7,049 nucleotides of DNA from Candidatus Eiseniibacteriota bacterium. Lineage in GTDB: Bacteria > Eisenbacteria > RBG-16-71-46. The stretch is from contig VBPB01000126.1 in NCBI GenBank assembly GCA_005893365.1, positions 1-7,049 of the forward strand, written 5' to 3'. The translations under genes were made by a program, and so were the position numbers. Numbering within the stretch: position 1 is the stretch's first letter; the number at the start of each line of letters is the position of its first letter. A model generated the notes under the pieces. The model ran no database searches and was not told the DNA's origin. It saw only the letters and a list, made by a program, of their open reading frames with translations. This document shows, piece by piece, positions 1 to 6,501 of this stretch.

Positions 1-99
<99 letters not shown>

Positions 100-242
100 C
101 TGACAGGCTCCTGTTGGCGGCTCACCACGATGGTCGCGGGGCTAGGCGATCACCAGCGGGCGCGCCTAAGCCCGGTTCATCCTCCGGGCCCGGCCCGGAA
201 CCGTGGTCCTGCATGGTCCTCGAGTTCCCTCCGGCACCGCGA

Positions 243-259
243 TCGCGGGACCCCCGCGA
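243..259 (-). repeat. Stem-loop in the tuf mRNA leader
   Basis: In the 257-base gap between tRNA-Thr(GGU) and tuf, TCGCGGG (243-249) and CCCGCGA (253-259) form a perfect 7-base-pair stem with a 3-base loop. No T-run follows on the minus strand, so it is not a standard terminator. It could be a processing or pausing structure between the tRNA and the mRNA, or simply GC-rich chance pairing. I see no open reading frame of note and no second promoter in this gap. Confidence 0.35.
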
Positions 260-356
260 CCTTGGTACCGGCACTGCTACCGCGAGCGTTCGGCGATGCG
301 GCCCCGTCGCCGGATCCACCCGGCGTCACCTCGACGAAAGCCACCCCCGCACGCTT

Positions 357-432
357 TGGAGCCCACGAGCGGAATCGAACCGCTGACCTTTTGCTTACCA
401 TGCAAATGCTCTACCGACTGAGCTACGTGGGC
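357..432 (-). tRNA. tRNA-Thr (anticodon GGU), CCA encoded
   Basis: The minus strand folds into a complete cloverleaf of 76 bases including the encoded CCA. The acceptor stem is GCCCACG/CGTGGGC, the D arm GCTC/GAGC, the anticodon stem TTTGC/GCAAA with loop ATGGTAA (anticodon GGT), and the T arm AGCGG-TTCGATT-CCGCT. It reads the threonine codon ACC (and ACU by wobble). It is the last tRNA before tuf, the position of thrT in E. coli. The discriminator base is T. The nearest promoter on the same strand is at 596-625, so this tRNA and tuf can be transcribed without the three upstream tRNAs. Confidence 0.97.
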
Positions 433-595
433 ACGATCCACGGAGACCCCAGGCGGCCGCGACGCGAAGCGTGATGCGCCATCGGTGGTACCGATTCCTG
501 GGAGACGTGCCGCGCGATCCTGGAGGCAGAGACACAATGGCCCGAGCCGGCTCAGCCGCGAAGCGAAAGCCGTCGGGTGAAGATGCGAGCGTCGT

Positions 596-625
596 AATCT
601 AAGAAACCCCGAGCCAGCGTGTCAA
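596..625 (-). promoter_or_regulatory. Sigma-70-type promoter before tRNA-Thr(GGU)-tuf
   Basis: On the minus strand TTGACA (620-625), a perfect -35, is followed after 18 bases by TAGATT (596-601), a 4/6 match to the -10. An overlapping choice with a 17-base spacer gives TTAGAT. The predicted start is near 588-590, about 157 bases before the mature tRNA-Thr(GGU). It lies in the 277-base gap 433-709, so it would boost tuf and the last tRNA independently of the upstream promoter. Motif match only. Confidence 0.7.
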
Positions 626-655
626 CCTCAAACTGCAGAAAAGATGGAGGTTGCG

Positions 656-679
656 GCGGGGCTCCGCGGTGACCCCCGC
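656..679 (-). repeat. GC-rich stem-loop after tRNA-Gly
   Basis: GCGGGG (656-661) pairs with CCCCGC (674-679) around a 12-base loop. It lies about 30 bases downstream of tRNA-Gly on the minus strand and upstream of the 596-625 promoter. A TTTT run (minus) follows only about 15 bases later, too far for a classical intrinsic terminator. It may help end or process the upstream tRNA transcript, or be chance pairing. Confidence 0.3.
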
Positions 680-709
680 GAGGTGGACGAGCGGCCGCCA
701 AGCGATGGA

Positions 710-784
710 TGGAGCGGGAAACGGGATTCGAACCCGCGACCCTCAGCTTGGAAGGCTGACGCTCTACCACTGAGCTATTCCCGC
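710..784 (-). tRNA. tRNA-Gly (anticodon UCC), CCA encoded
   Basis: This is a complete 75-base cloverleaf on the minus strand including CCA. The acceptor is GCGGGAA/TTCCCGC, the anticodon stem TCAGC/GCTGA with loop CTTCCAA (anticodon TCC), and the T arm GCGGG-TTCGAAT-CCCGT with one G-T pair. It reads GGA and GGG. It is third in the cluster, matching glyT in E. coli, and sits 24 bases after tRNA-Tyr, consistent with one primary transcript cut by RNases. The long gap that follows (433-709) is unlike E. coli, where the next tRNA comes almost at once. Confidence 0.97.
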
Positions 785-808
785 TCAAGTCACTTGGCAA
801 CAACAAGA

Positions 809-893
809 TGGTGGAGGGGGGAGGATTCGAACCTCCGTAGGCTTCGCCGGCAGATTTACAGTCTGCTCCCTTTGACCGCTCGGGTACCCCTCC
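809..893 (-). tRNA. tRNA-Tyr (anticodon GUA), CCA encoded
   Basis: This is an 85-base class II tRNA on the minus strand. The acceptor is GGAGGGG/CCCCTCC, followed by A and an encoded CCA. The anticodon stem is GCAGA/TCTGC with loop CTGTAAA (anticodon GTA), the variable arm is long with a GGC-GAA-GCC hairpin, and the T arm is GGAGG-TTCGAAT-CCTCC. The long variable arm together with GTA is the bacterial tRNA-Tyr signature. It reads UAU and UAC. It is second in the cluster, as tyrU in E. coli. Confidence 0.97.
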
Positions 894-942
894 AGAGGCG
901 TCACGAGCTCGAGCGCGGGAAGCGCGGCGCTGGAAGGCAAAG

Positions 943-1015
943 AGCTGGCGAAGGGACTCGAACCCCCAACCGCCTCATTACAAATGAGATGCTCTACCAA
1001 TTGAGCTACGCCAGC
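943..1015 (-). tRNA. tRNA-Thr (anticodon UGU), CCA not encoded
   Basis: The minus strand gives a 73-base cloverleaf. The acceptor is a perfect GCTGGCG/CGCCAGC, the D arm GCTC/GAGC, and the anticodon stem TCTCA/TGAGG (one T-G pair at its outer end) with loop TTTGTAA (anticodon TGT). The T stem GGGGG/CCCTT has two G-T pairs. After discriminator T the genome reads CTT, so the CCA tail must be added by the nucleotidyltransferase, unlike the other three tRNAs here. It is first in the cluster, as thrU in E. coli, and starts about 20 bases after the predicted transcription start. It reads ACA and probably ACG. Confidence 0.95.
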
Positions 1016-1042
1016 GCGTCTCGCGGCCGGTCAGGCAGTCGC

Positions 1043-1071
1043 AACATAGAGAGGGCCCCGGGCACTGTCAA
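1043..1071 (-). promoter_or_regulatory. Strong sigma-70-type promoter of the tRNA-tuf operon
   Basis: On the minus strand TTGACA (1066-1071) and TATGTT (1043-1048) are separated by exactly 17 bases. Transcription should start near 1035-1037, about 20 bases before tRNA-Thr(UGU). The bases just after the -10 (GCGACTG) are GC-rich, as is typical of stringently controlled stable-RNA promoters; ppGpp control is therefore inferred. No AT-rich UP element is visible upstream. Confidence 0.87.
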
Positions 1072-1198
1072 GGTTCCGGTCGGCCGCGAACGCCGCCAGA
1101 GCGTTGGATGGCCGGGTCTTGCCCGCGGACCGGCCGGATGTCGGGCCACCGGCGGATCGCGGGGACCGGCCGGGAGCGTCACGGCCCAAGTGAATTCG

Positions 1199-1254
1199 AA
1201 AAGGCAGCCGAGGTTCAACGGACCGTGTGGTTCGTCCGTCACTCCTGGCTGCCT
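1199..1254 (-). terminator. Nested stem-loop with short T-run, terminator-like
   Basis: AGGCAGCC (1202-1209) and GGCTGCCT (1247-1254) form a perfect 8-base-pair outer stem. Inside it ACGGAC (1218-1223) and GTCCGT (1234-1239) form a perfect 6-base-pair inner stem with a 10-base loop. On the minus strand the outer stem runs into TTTT (1202-1199), then CGAATT. This is the best terminator-like structure in the gene-poor stretch. It may end transcription arriving from the regulator gene at 2003-4411, or from an unseen small RNA, before the tRNA operon promoter. The U-tract is short and the hairpin long, so the call is tentative. Confidence 0.45.
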
Positions 1255-1448
1255 CTTCCCGAGAAGCTGGCGAATGACCGGGTTCAAACTCCGCCAACCT
1301 CCCGGCTTCGTTGACCGGGCGTATTTGGTTTTTTGGTTGCTTGCAGCTGACTCACCGAACTACCGATGACAGGGCTCGAGTCGCTCCCACCCCCCTTCGC
1401 GTTGGTGTGACAACCTCCGACCTCTCGGCCGGTGTACGAGCCCCGGGT

Positions 1449-1469
1449 ACCCGCCGACTGCGGGCGGGT
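1449..1469. repeat. Perfect 7-bp stem-loop
   Basis: ACCCGCC (1449-1455) and GGCGGGT (1463-1469) pair around a 7-base loop. No T-run follows on either strand. A 7-bp hairpin is expected about once or twice per kilobase by chance in DNA this GC-rich, so little weight should be put on it. Confidence 0.3.
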
Positions 1470-1590
1470 CGACGACCTTGAGGAGGGCAGAAGCCCGGGC
1501 GGCCGATCGCGAGACGACTGGTGTGCGCAACCGGCCCGCCGACCGCCCGAAGCTTCAGGCCCCGTCCCCCCGGAGGAGCCCGCCCTTCAC

Positions 1591-1614
1591 GGGTGCCCTG
1601 CCAGCGCGGCACCC
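1591..1614. repeat. Perfect 7-bp stem-loop
   Basis: GGGTGCC (1591-1597) and GGCACCC (1608-1614) pair around a 10-base loop. No T-run follows on either strand. It has the same caveat about chance as the other short hairpins of this stretch. Confidence 0.3.
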
Positions 1615-1838
1615 CGTATCCGCGCGCCATGCAGAGCAGGGTGCATGCCATGAGCGCAGGATCGACGGGAGTCGCACGCGGAAACGCCGCAACTGGCTTC
1701 GATACAGGTCATTGACAGAAATGGCCCGCCGACCCATCGAGCGGCCGCCTCGGTGGCGCGGGTGGCGTGTCACCCCCAGCCGAAACAGCAAGCCATCTTC
1801 GAATACCCGCTCAACTCGAACTCGGAGAATGGGATGAA

Positions 1839-1878
1839 CCCGTTGTCACGGGGCTGTTACGCCCGAGGGGGGTAACAG
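1839..1878. repeat. Tandem inverted repeats downstream of the regulator gene
   Basis: There are two adjacent hairpins. CCCGT/ACGGG (1839-1843 and 1848-1852) has a 4-base loop. One base further, CTGTTAC/GTAACAG (1854-1860 and 1872-1878) is a perfect 7-bp stem that continues, after one G-G mismatch, with CCC/GGG and a 3-base loop. They lie about 125-165 bases after the stop of the sigma-54 regulator on the minus strand. There is no T-run. The CTGTTAC dyad could be a 3'-end stabilising hairpin or a protein-binding dyad. Confidence 0.4.
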
Positions 1879-1975
1879 TGTGGAGGGGGAGTCCGCGCGG
1901 CGGAAACGAGGCTAACGCCGCCATCCATGGCCTCATCGGGCGCCGAGCGGGCCCGGATGGGTGTTCCCGTTACCA

Positions 1976-2004
1976 GGACCGAAACGGTCCCGAGACGGCC
2001 GTCT
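1976..2004 (-). repeat. Stem-loop and palindrome at the end of the regulator gene
   Basis: A perfect 12-base palindrome, AGACGGCCGTCT (1993-2004), overlaps the TAG stop of the regulator gene. It is followed on the minus strand by GGACCG-TTT-CGGTCC (1976-1990), a 6-bp stem with a 3-base loop. Together they could slow or end transcription, but no U-tract follows, so it is not a standard intrinsic terminator. It may mark a Rho-dependent end. Confidence 0.35.
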
Positions 2005-4411
2005 ACTGGAGCTGCAGGCCCAGGCGCTTGAGCCGGGCGTAGAGGGTCTTGCGGCTCACGCCCAACATCAACGCCAGACGGCTCTTGTTGCCGCCCGCGT
2101 CCTTCCACGCCGTCTCGATCGCCGCGCGCTCGTCGTCCGGGCGCCGCGGGCCCAAGCGGGCCTCGGTCGCGCGCGAGAGGAACGGCAGCAGCGCTTCGGC
2201 GTCCAGCGTGTCGTCCGCGCGGTGGAGGGCCGCCACCCGCTTCATGACGTTCTCCAGCTCGCGGACGTTCCCGGGCCAGGGGTACGAGCGCAGCACCGAC
2301 TCGGCCTCGCGGGTGAGCCTCGGGCCGTCCATGCCGCCGTAGAAGTCCAGGAAGTGGCGCGCCAGCGGCAGGATGTCGTCCGGCCGCTCGCGCAGCGGCG
2401 GCAGCCGGATGCCGATCTCGTCGAGCCGGAAGACCAGGTCGCGGCGGAAGCCACGCTCGCCGTCCAGGCCGTACAGCTCGCGGTTGGTCGCGGTGATCAT
2501 GCGCACGTCGGCCCGGCGCACCTGGGTCTCGCCCAGGCGGAAGTACTCGCCGCTCTCGAGGAAGCGCAGCAGCGTCACCTGCACGTCGGCCGGCAGCTCG
2601 CCGATCTCGTCCAGGAAGAGCGTCCCGCCGTGGGCGGCCTCCACCAGGCCCACGCCGTCGGTGTGGGCCCCCGTGAACGCCCCCTTGCGGTGCCCGAACA
2701 GCTGGGACAGCGCCAGGTCCGCCCGCAGCGCGCCGCAGTTGACGGCCAGGAACGGCCGCTCGGCGCGCGCCGACAGGTTGTGGATGGTCCGCGCGATCAG
2801 CTCCTTGCCCGTCCCGGTCTCCCCGGTGATCAGCACCGAGAGCTCGGTCGCCGCGGCGCGGCGGGCGAGGGTCTCGACGCGCTGCATCGCGTGGGAGCAG
2901 GTCACCAGGCTCGGCGCGCGGTGGCGCCGGCCCAGCACCGACCCCGGCGGCGCCGGGGCACCCCCGGCGGGCGCGTCGTTGGCGTGCTGCAGCGACTGCT
3001 CGGCCAGCTCCATCCAGTGCGGCGCGTCCAGGTCGGCGAACAGCACGCTCGCCCGGTAGAGGTGGCGGCGCGCCTCGACGCTCTCCAAGGTCACGCGCCC
3101 GAGCGCCAGGCAGGTCTTGCCCAGCTCGAAGCGCTCGCGGCAGTCGGTCAGCAGCCGCACCGCCTCCTTCCAGCGCTCGATGCCCGCCTCGCGGCGGCCG
3201 GCGGCCATCGCCAGGCTCCCCGCCACGCGATGGCAGACCGCGAACTCGAGCCGATCGTCGCAGGCGCGCGCGATGCGCAGGGCCCGCTCCAGCGAGCGCT
3301 CGCCCTCCTCCAGCCGTCCCAGGGCGCCCAGCGCCTCGGCGCGCCGGCGCTCCAGCTCGAGCACCAGATCGCCCTCCGGGGCCACGCGCTCGGCGAGCGC
3401 CAGGGCCTCGGCGTAGCGGGTCAGCGCGGCCTCGGGCCGCTCCCGGTCGAACTCAAGCTCGCCCAGGAACTCCAGCGCCAGCACCTCTTCGCGCCGCGCC
3501 GACTGGGCGCGCGCGCCCTCCAGCGCCTCGCCGAAGGCGCGCTCGGCGTCGGTGAAGCGGCGCTGCAGGCGGGCGAGGTTCCCGAGGCCGATCGTCACCC
3601 GGGCGAGCCCGAGCGGATCGGCGACCTGGCGGAACACGCGCTCGGCCTCGCGGTAGTGCTCCAGCGCCTGCGGCCACTCGCCGCACTTCTGGTGGACGAT
3701 GCCCAGGTTGAGCAGCGGCAGGCCGGTCTCGGCGTAGCGCCCCATGCCGCGCAGGCTCTCGAGCGCGGCGCGGAAGTGGGCCGACGCCGCGTCCCACTCG
3801 CACAGGTTCTTGTGGATGAGGCCCAAGTCGTTGCGCAACCGCGCGGCACTCGCCTCCTCGCCGACCCGCCGGTAGAGCGCCAGCGCCTGCTCGTAGAGGT
3901 CGCGCGCGTTCGAGAGCTCGCCGAGCCGGTAGGCGATCACGCCCAGCATGTGGAGGCTGCGCGCCGAGACCCCGAGGTCGCCGGCCTCGTCGGCGGCGCG
4001 CAGGGCCCGACCGCCGTGGGCGCGGGCGTCCGCGAGCCGGCCCAGCCGCTGGAGCGCGTCGGCGCAACGCAGATGCAGGGCGGCGCGGACCGCGCCGGAA
4101 TCGATGTCCGACTCTCGGACCAGCAGCTCGCGACACTGCCCCAGCGCGCCGAGCGAATCCCCCTGGGCCAGGCGGCAGGCCACCGCCTTGAGCTCCAGGG
4201 CCGCCCGCCGCGAGGCGGAGAGCGCGTGCGCTCCCGGCAGCGTCAGCAGGCGCTGGATGGTCTCGAGCGCCGGAGTGTACGTGTCCGCCTGGATGTAGAG
4301 GTCCGCGAGAAGCTCGAGCTCCTCCGGGTGGCCGAACGGCTCCCCGTCGGGGCCCACCGCGAGCCGCTGCTCCAGGTTCGAGATACGAACCTTGTCGTAG
4401 CTGGGCACCAC
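2003..4411 (-). CDS. Sigma-54 enhancer-binding protein with N-terminal TPR array
   Basis: This is an 802-residue cytoplasmic transcription activator of the AAA+ enhancer-binding class, which hydrolyses ATP to open promoters held by sigma-54 RNA polymerase. Residues ~28-475 form about eleven TPR-like helical pairs (for example 229-263 and 269-303), then a Gly/Pro-rich linker (478-492). The AAA+ domain at ~500-735 has Walker A GETGTGKE (530-537), the sigma-54 loop GAFTGA (577-582), Walker B GGTLFLDE (595-602) and arginine-finger region FRRDLVFRL (655-663), all intact. A Fis-type helix-turn-helix (~764-800) ends the protein. No receiver, GAF, PAS or FHA domain is seen, so the TPR array is probably the sensor, by binding a protein or peptide. 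The start is GTG at 4411 or the next codon, GTG at 4408; GGAG upstream is better spaced (7 bases) for the second. It lies 43 bases after the small exported-protein gene, probably in one operon. No sigma-54 promoter (GG-N10-GC) was recognised nearby, so its targets are unknown. Confidence 0.93.
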   Translation of the reverse strand: MVPSYDKVRISNLEQRLAVGPDGEPFGHPEELELLADLYIQADTYTPALETIQRLLTLPGAHALSASRRAALELKAVACRLAQGDSLGALGQCRELLVRESDIDSGAVRAALHLRCADALQRLGRLADARAHGGRALRAADEAGDLGVSARSLHMLGVIAYRLGELSNARDLYEQALALYRRVGEEASAARLRNDLGLIHKNLCEWDAASAHFRAALESLRGMGRYAETGLPLLNLGIVHQKCGEWPQALEHYREAERVFRQVADPLGLARVTIGLGNLARLQRRFTDAERAFGEALEGARAQSARREEVLALEFLGELEFDRERPEAALTRYAEALALAERVAPEGDLVLELERRRAEALGALGRLEEGERSLERALRIARACDDRLEFAVCHRVAGSLAMAAGRREAGIERWKEAVRLLTDCRERFELGKTCLALGRVTLESVEARRHLYRASVLFADLDAPHWMELAEQSLQHANDAPAGGAPAPPGSVLGRRHRAPSLVTCSHAMQRVETLARRAAATELSVLITGETGTGKELIARTIHNLSARAERPFLAVNCGALRADLALSQLFGHRKGAFTGAHTDGVGLVEAAHGGTLFLDEIGELPADVQVTLLRFLESGEYFRLGETQVRRADVRMITATNRELYGLDGERGFRRDLVFRLDEIGIRLPPLRERPDDILPLARHFLDFYGGMDGPRLTREAESVLRSYPWPGNVRELENVMKRVAALHRADDTLDAEALLPFLSRATEARLGPRRPDDERAAIETAWKDAGGNKSRLALMLGVSRKTLYARLKRLGLQLQ

Positions 4412-4454
4412 GATGCTCCGATTGTGAACGACCGTGGGGTAACGACAGGCCTGA

Positions 4455-4778
4455 TCAGAACCGCGCGATGCGGATCCTCAGGGCCTGCAGCACCACCTGG
4501 ATGCGCCACTTCCAGACACTCATCACGGAGCCCCCGTCACCCACGGAAGGCGCCGCATAGCCCGTCCCGTTCCTCACCGAGCGACCGATCCGCTTGGTCG
4601 GTCCGGCGGGCCCGTCGGGATCGCCGGCCGGCGGCGAGCCGCCGCCGTTGTCCCCGATCGTGATCGGGTCCGTGCCGCTGTCGGCACGCGCACGCGACGG
4701 CACGAAGACGCCGCTGGTGAACAGGACGATGAGTGTCAGGACGATGGCCAACCACCGTTTCACGACGAGTCGACGCAT
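4455..4778 (-). CDS. Small exported protein of unknown function with cationic tail
   Basis: I do not recognise this 107-residue protein. Residues 1-32 look like a Sec signal peptide: basic MRRLVVKR, a hydrophobic core at 9-26, and an A-R-A site before D33. The predicted mature part (~75 residues) has no cysteine. Residues 33-88 are rich in Gly, Pro, Asp and Ser and probably flexible. The last 19 residues, WKWRIQVVLQALRIRIARF (89-107), carry five basic and no acidic residues between hydrophobic ones, suggesting an amphipathic membrane- or partner-binding segment. The ATG at 4778 is supported by GGAAGGAG (4783-4790) just upstream. The stop is 43 bases before the sigma-54 activator, so the two are probably co-transcribed, and the product may be a ligand, a cargo or a target of that regulator (inference). 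Other possibilities are an antimicrobial-like peptide or an envelope peptide. That it is a real gene rests on signal peptide, RBS and operon position. Confidence 0.72.
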   Translation of the reverse strand: MRRLVVKRWLAIVLTLIVLFTSGVFVPSRARADSGTDPITIGDNGGGSPPAGDPDGPAGPTKRIGRSVRNGTGYAAPSVGDGGSVMSVWKWRIQVVLQALRIRIARF

Positions 4779-4821
4779 GTAGCTCCTTCCGATCCCAGGT
4801 CCGCGAGCCGAACATCCTGGC

Positions 4822-4850
4822 CCGATACGAAAAAGGACTCGCGCAGTCAG
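4822..4850 (-). promoter_or_regulatory. Weak promoter candidate close to the exported-protein gene
   Basis: On the minus strand CTGACT (4845-4850, 4/6 to the -35) and TATCGG (4822-4827, 3/6 to the -10) are exactly 17 bases apart. The start would lie about 35 bases before the ATG at 4778. It overlaps the hairpin and U5 tract at 4830-4864, so only one of the two readings may be right. Confidence 0.25.
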
Positions 4851-4864
4851 GGCCTCGCCGCGAG
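4830..4864 (-). terminator. Attenuator-like hairpin with U5 tract in the leader
   Basis: CTCGCG and CGCGAG (minus strand, 4859-4864 and 4838-4843) form a perfect 6-bp GC-rich stem with a 15-base loop. Three bases later comes a run of five T (4834-4830). It lies about 50 bases before the exported-protein ATG and downstream of the promoter candidate at 4933-4962, where it could act as an attenuator. Immediately upstream, GGGGGAA/TTCCCCC (4864-4870 and 4889-4895) forms another perfect 7-bp hairpin that shares base 4864 with this stem, so the two could compete. Confidence 0.35.
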
Positions 4865-4932
4865 GGGGAACGACTGGATACGGGGTGATTCCCCCGCCTG
4901 GCGAAGTCTGATGACACCCGGGTCCGATAACA

Positions 4933-4962
4933 AGGCTAGGCCCGGCTCCGCCGGTGGGTCAA
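4933..4962 (-). promoter_or_regulatory. Promoter candidate for the exported-protein/regulator operon
   Basis: On the minus strand TTGACC (4957-4962, 5/6 to the -35) is followed after 18 bases by TAGCCT (4933-4938, 3/6 to the -10). The predicted leader before the ATG at 4778 would be about 145 bases. The -10 is weak, so the call is tentative; it is still the best sigma-70-like match in the gap 4779-5077. Confidence 0.4.
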
Positions 4963-5052
4963 GCGTTTGTTTGGGATGGACCATCGATCCCAGGGTGCGG
5001 CCGCCGAGAACGGTGACGCGAGGCGAAAGCCGCGGGCGGGCTACACGAGCCG

Positions 5053-5071
5053 GACGCCTCGGGCCGGCGTC
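5053..5071 (-). terminator. Possible cysS end hairpin, no U-tract
   Basis: GACGCC (5053-5058) and GGCGTC (5066-5071) pair around a 7-base loop, starting seven bases after the cysS stop. No T-run follows on the minus strand, so it would be a weak intrinsic terminator at best or a 3'-end stabilising hairpin. Confidence 0.35.
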
Positions 5072-5077
5072 TCGCCC

Positions 5078-6487
<1,410 letters not shown>

Positions 6488-6494
6488 TCCGGTG

Positions 6495-6500
6495 CCTCCT
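6495..6500 (-). promoter_or_regulatory. Ribosome binding site that fixes the cysS start
   Basis: AGGAGG on the minus strand, seven bases before the GTG at 6487. It lies in the 14 bases between the mscS-like stop (6504-6502) and cysS. The cysS frame stays open for about 88 codons upstream, inside the mscS-like gene, so this site is the main evidence that translation starts at 6487 and not earlier. Confidence 0.85.
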
Positions 6501-6501
6501 C

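Larger units (their letters stand above)
1072..2002. other. Gene-poor intergenic stretch with stem-loops
   Basis: About 930 bases between the tRNA operon promoter and the stop of the sigma-54 regulator. No frame on either strand gives a recognisable protein; the open frames are short, rich in Arg, Pro and Gly, and typical of GC-rich noncoding DNA. I looked for tmRNA, RNase P RNA, SRP RNA and 6S RNA signatures and recognised none. Contents are the nested hairpin at 1199-1254, smaller perfect hairpins listed separately, and a short AT-rich patch at 1322-1337 with the direct repeat TTGGTT-TT-TTGGTT, which stands out from its surroundings. Confidence 0.6.

Noticed and set aside
644..1369. A 241-codon plus-strand frame through three tRNA genes.
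   Set aside because: It reads antisense to tRNA-Gly, tRNA-Tyr and tRNA-Thr; segments such as GTRTPNRLITN are well-known products of translated antisense tRNAs.
1352..1651. A 99-codon minus-strand frame in the gene-poor stretch, ending in ALSSVVR, which resembles translated tRNA sequence.
   Set aside because: I could not fold a tRNA in the underlying sequence (no matching acceptor stem), and the protein has no motif or RBS.
1713..1718. A TTGACA on the plus strand.
   Set aside because: No acceptable -10 at 16-18 bases and no gene downstream on that strand.
1555..1791. A minus-strand frame whose underlying DNA (around 1660-1730) is less GC-biased and looked possibly like an insertion-sequence remnant.
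   Set aside because: No terminal inverted repeats, target duplication or transposase motif could be identified.
1961..4663. A 900-codon open frame on the plus strand opposite the sigma-54 regulator.
   Set aside because: It is a mirror effect of GC-rich codon use in the regulator gene. It shows no domain motif and is full of Arg, Ala, Leu, Gln and Gly, while the opposite strand carries every motif of an AAA+ activator.
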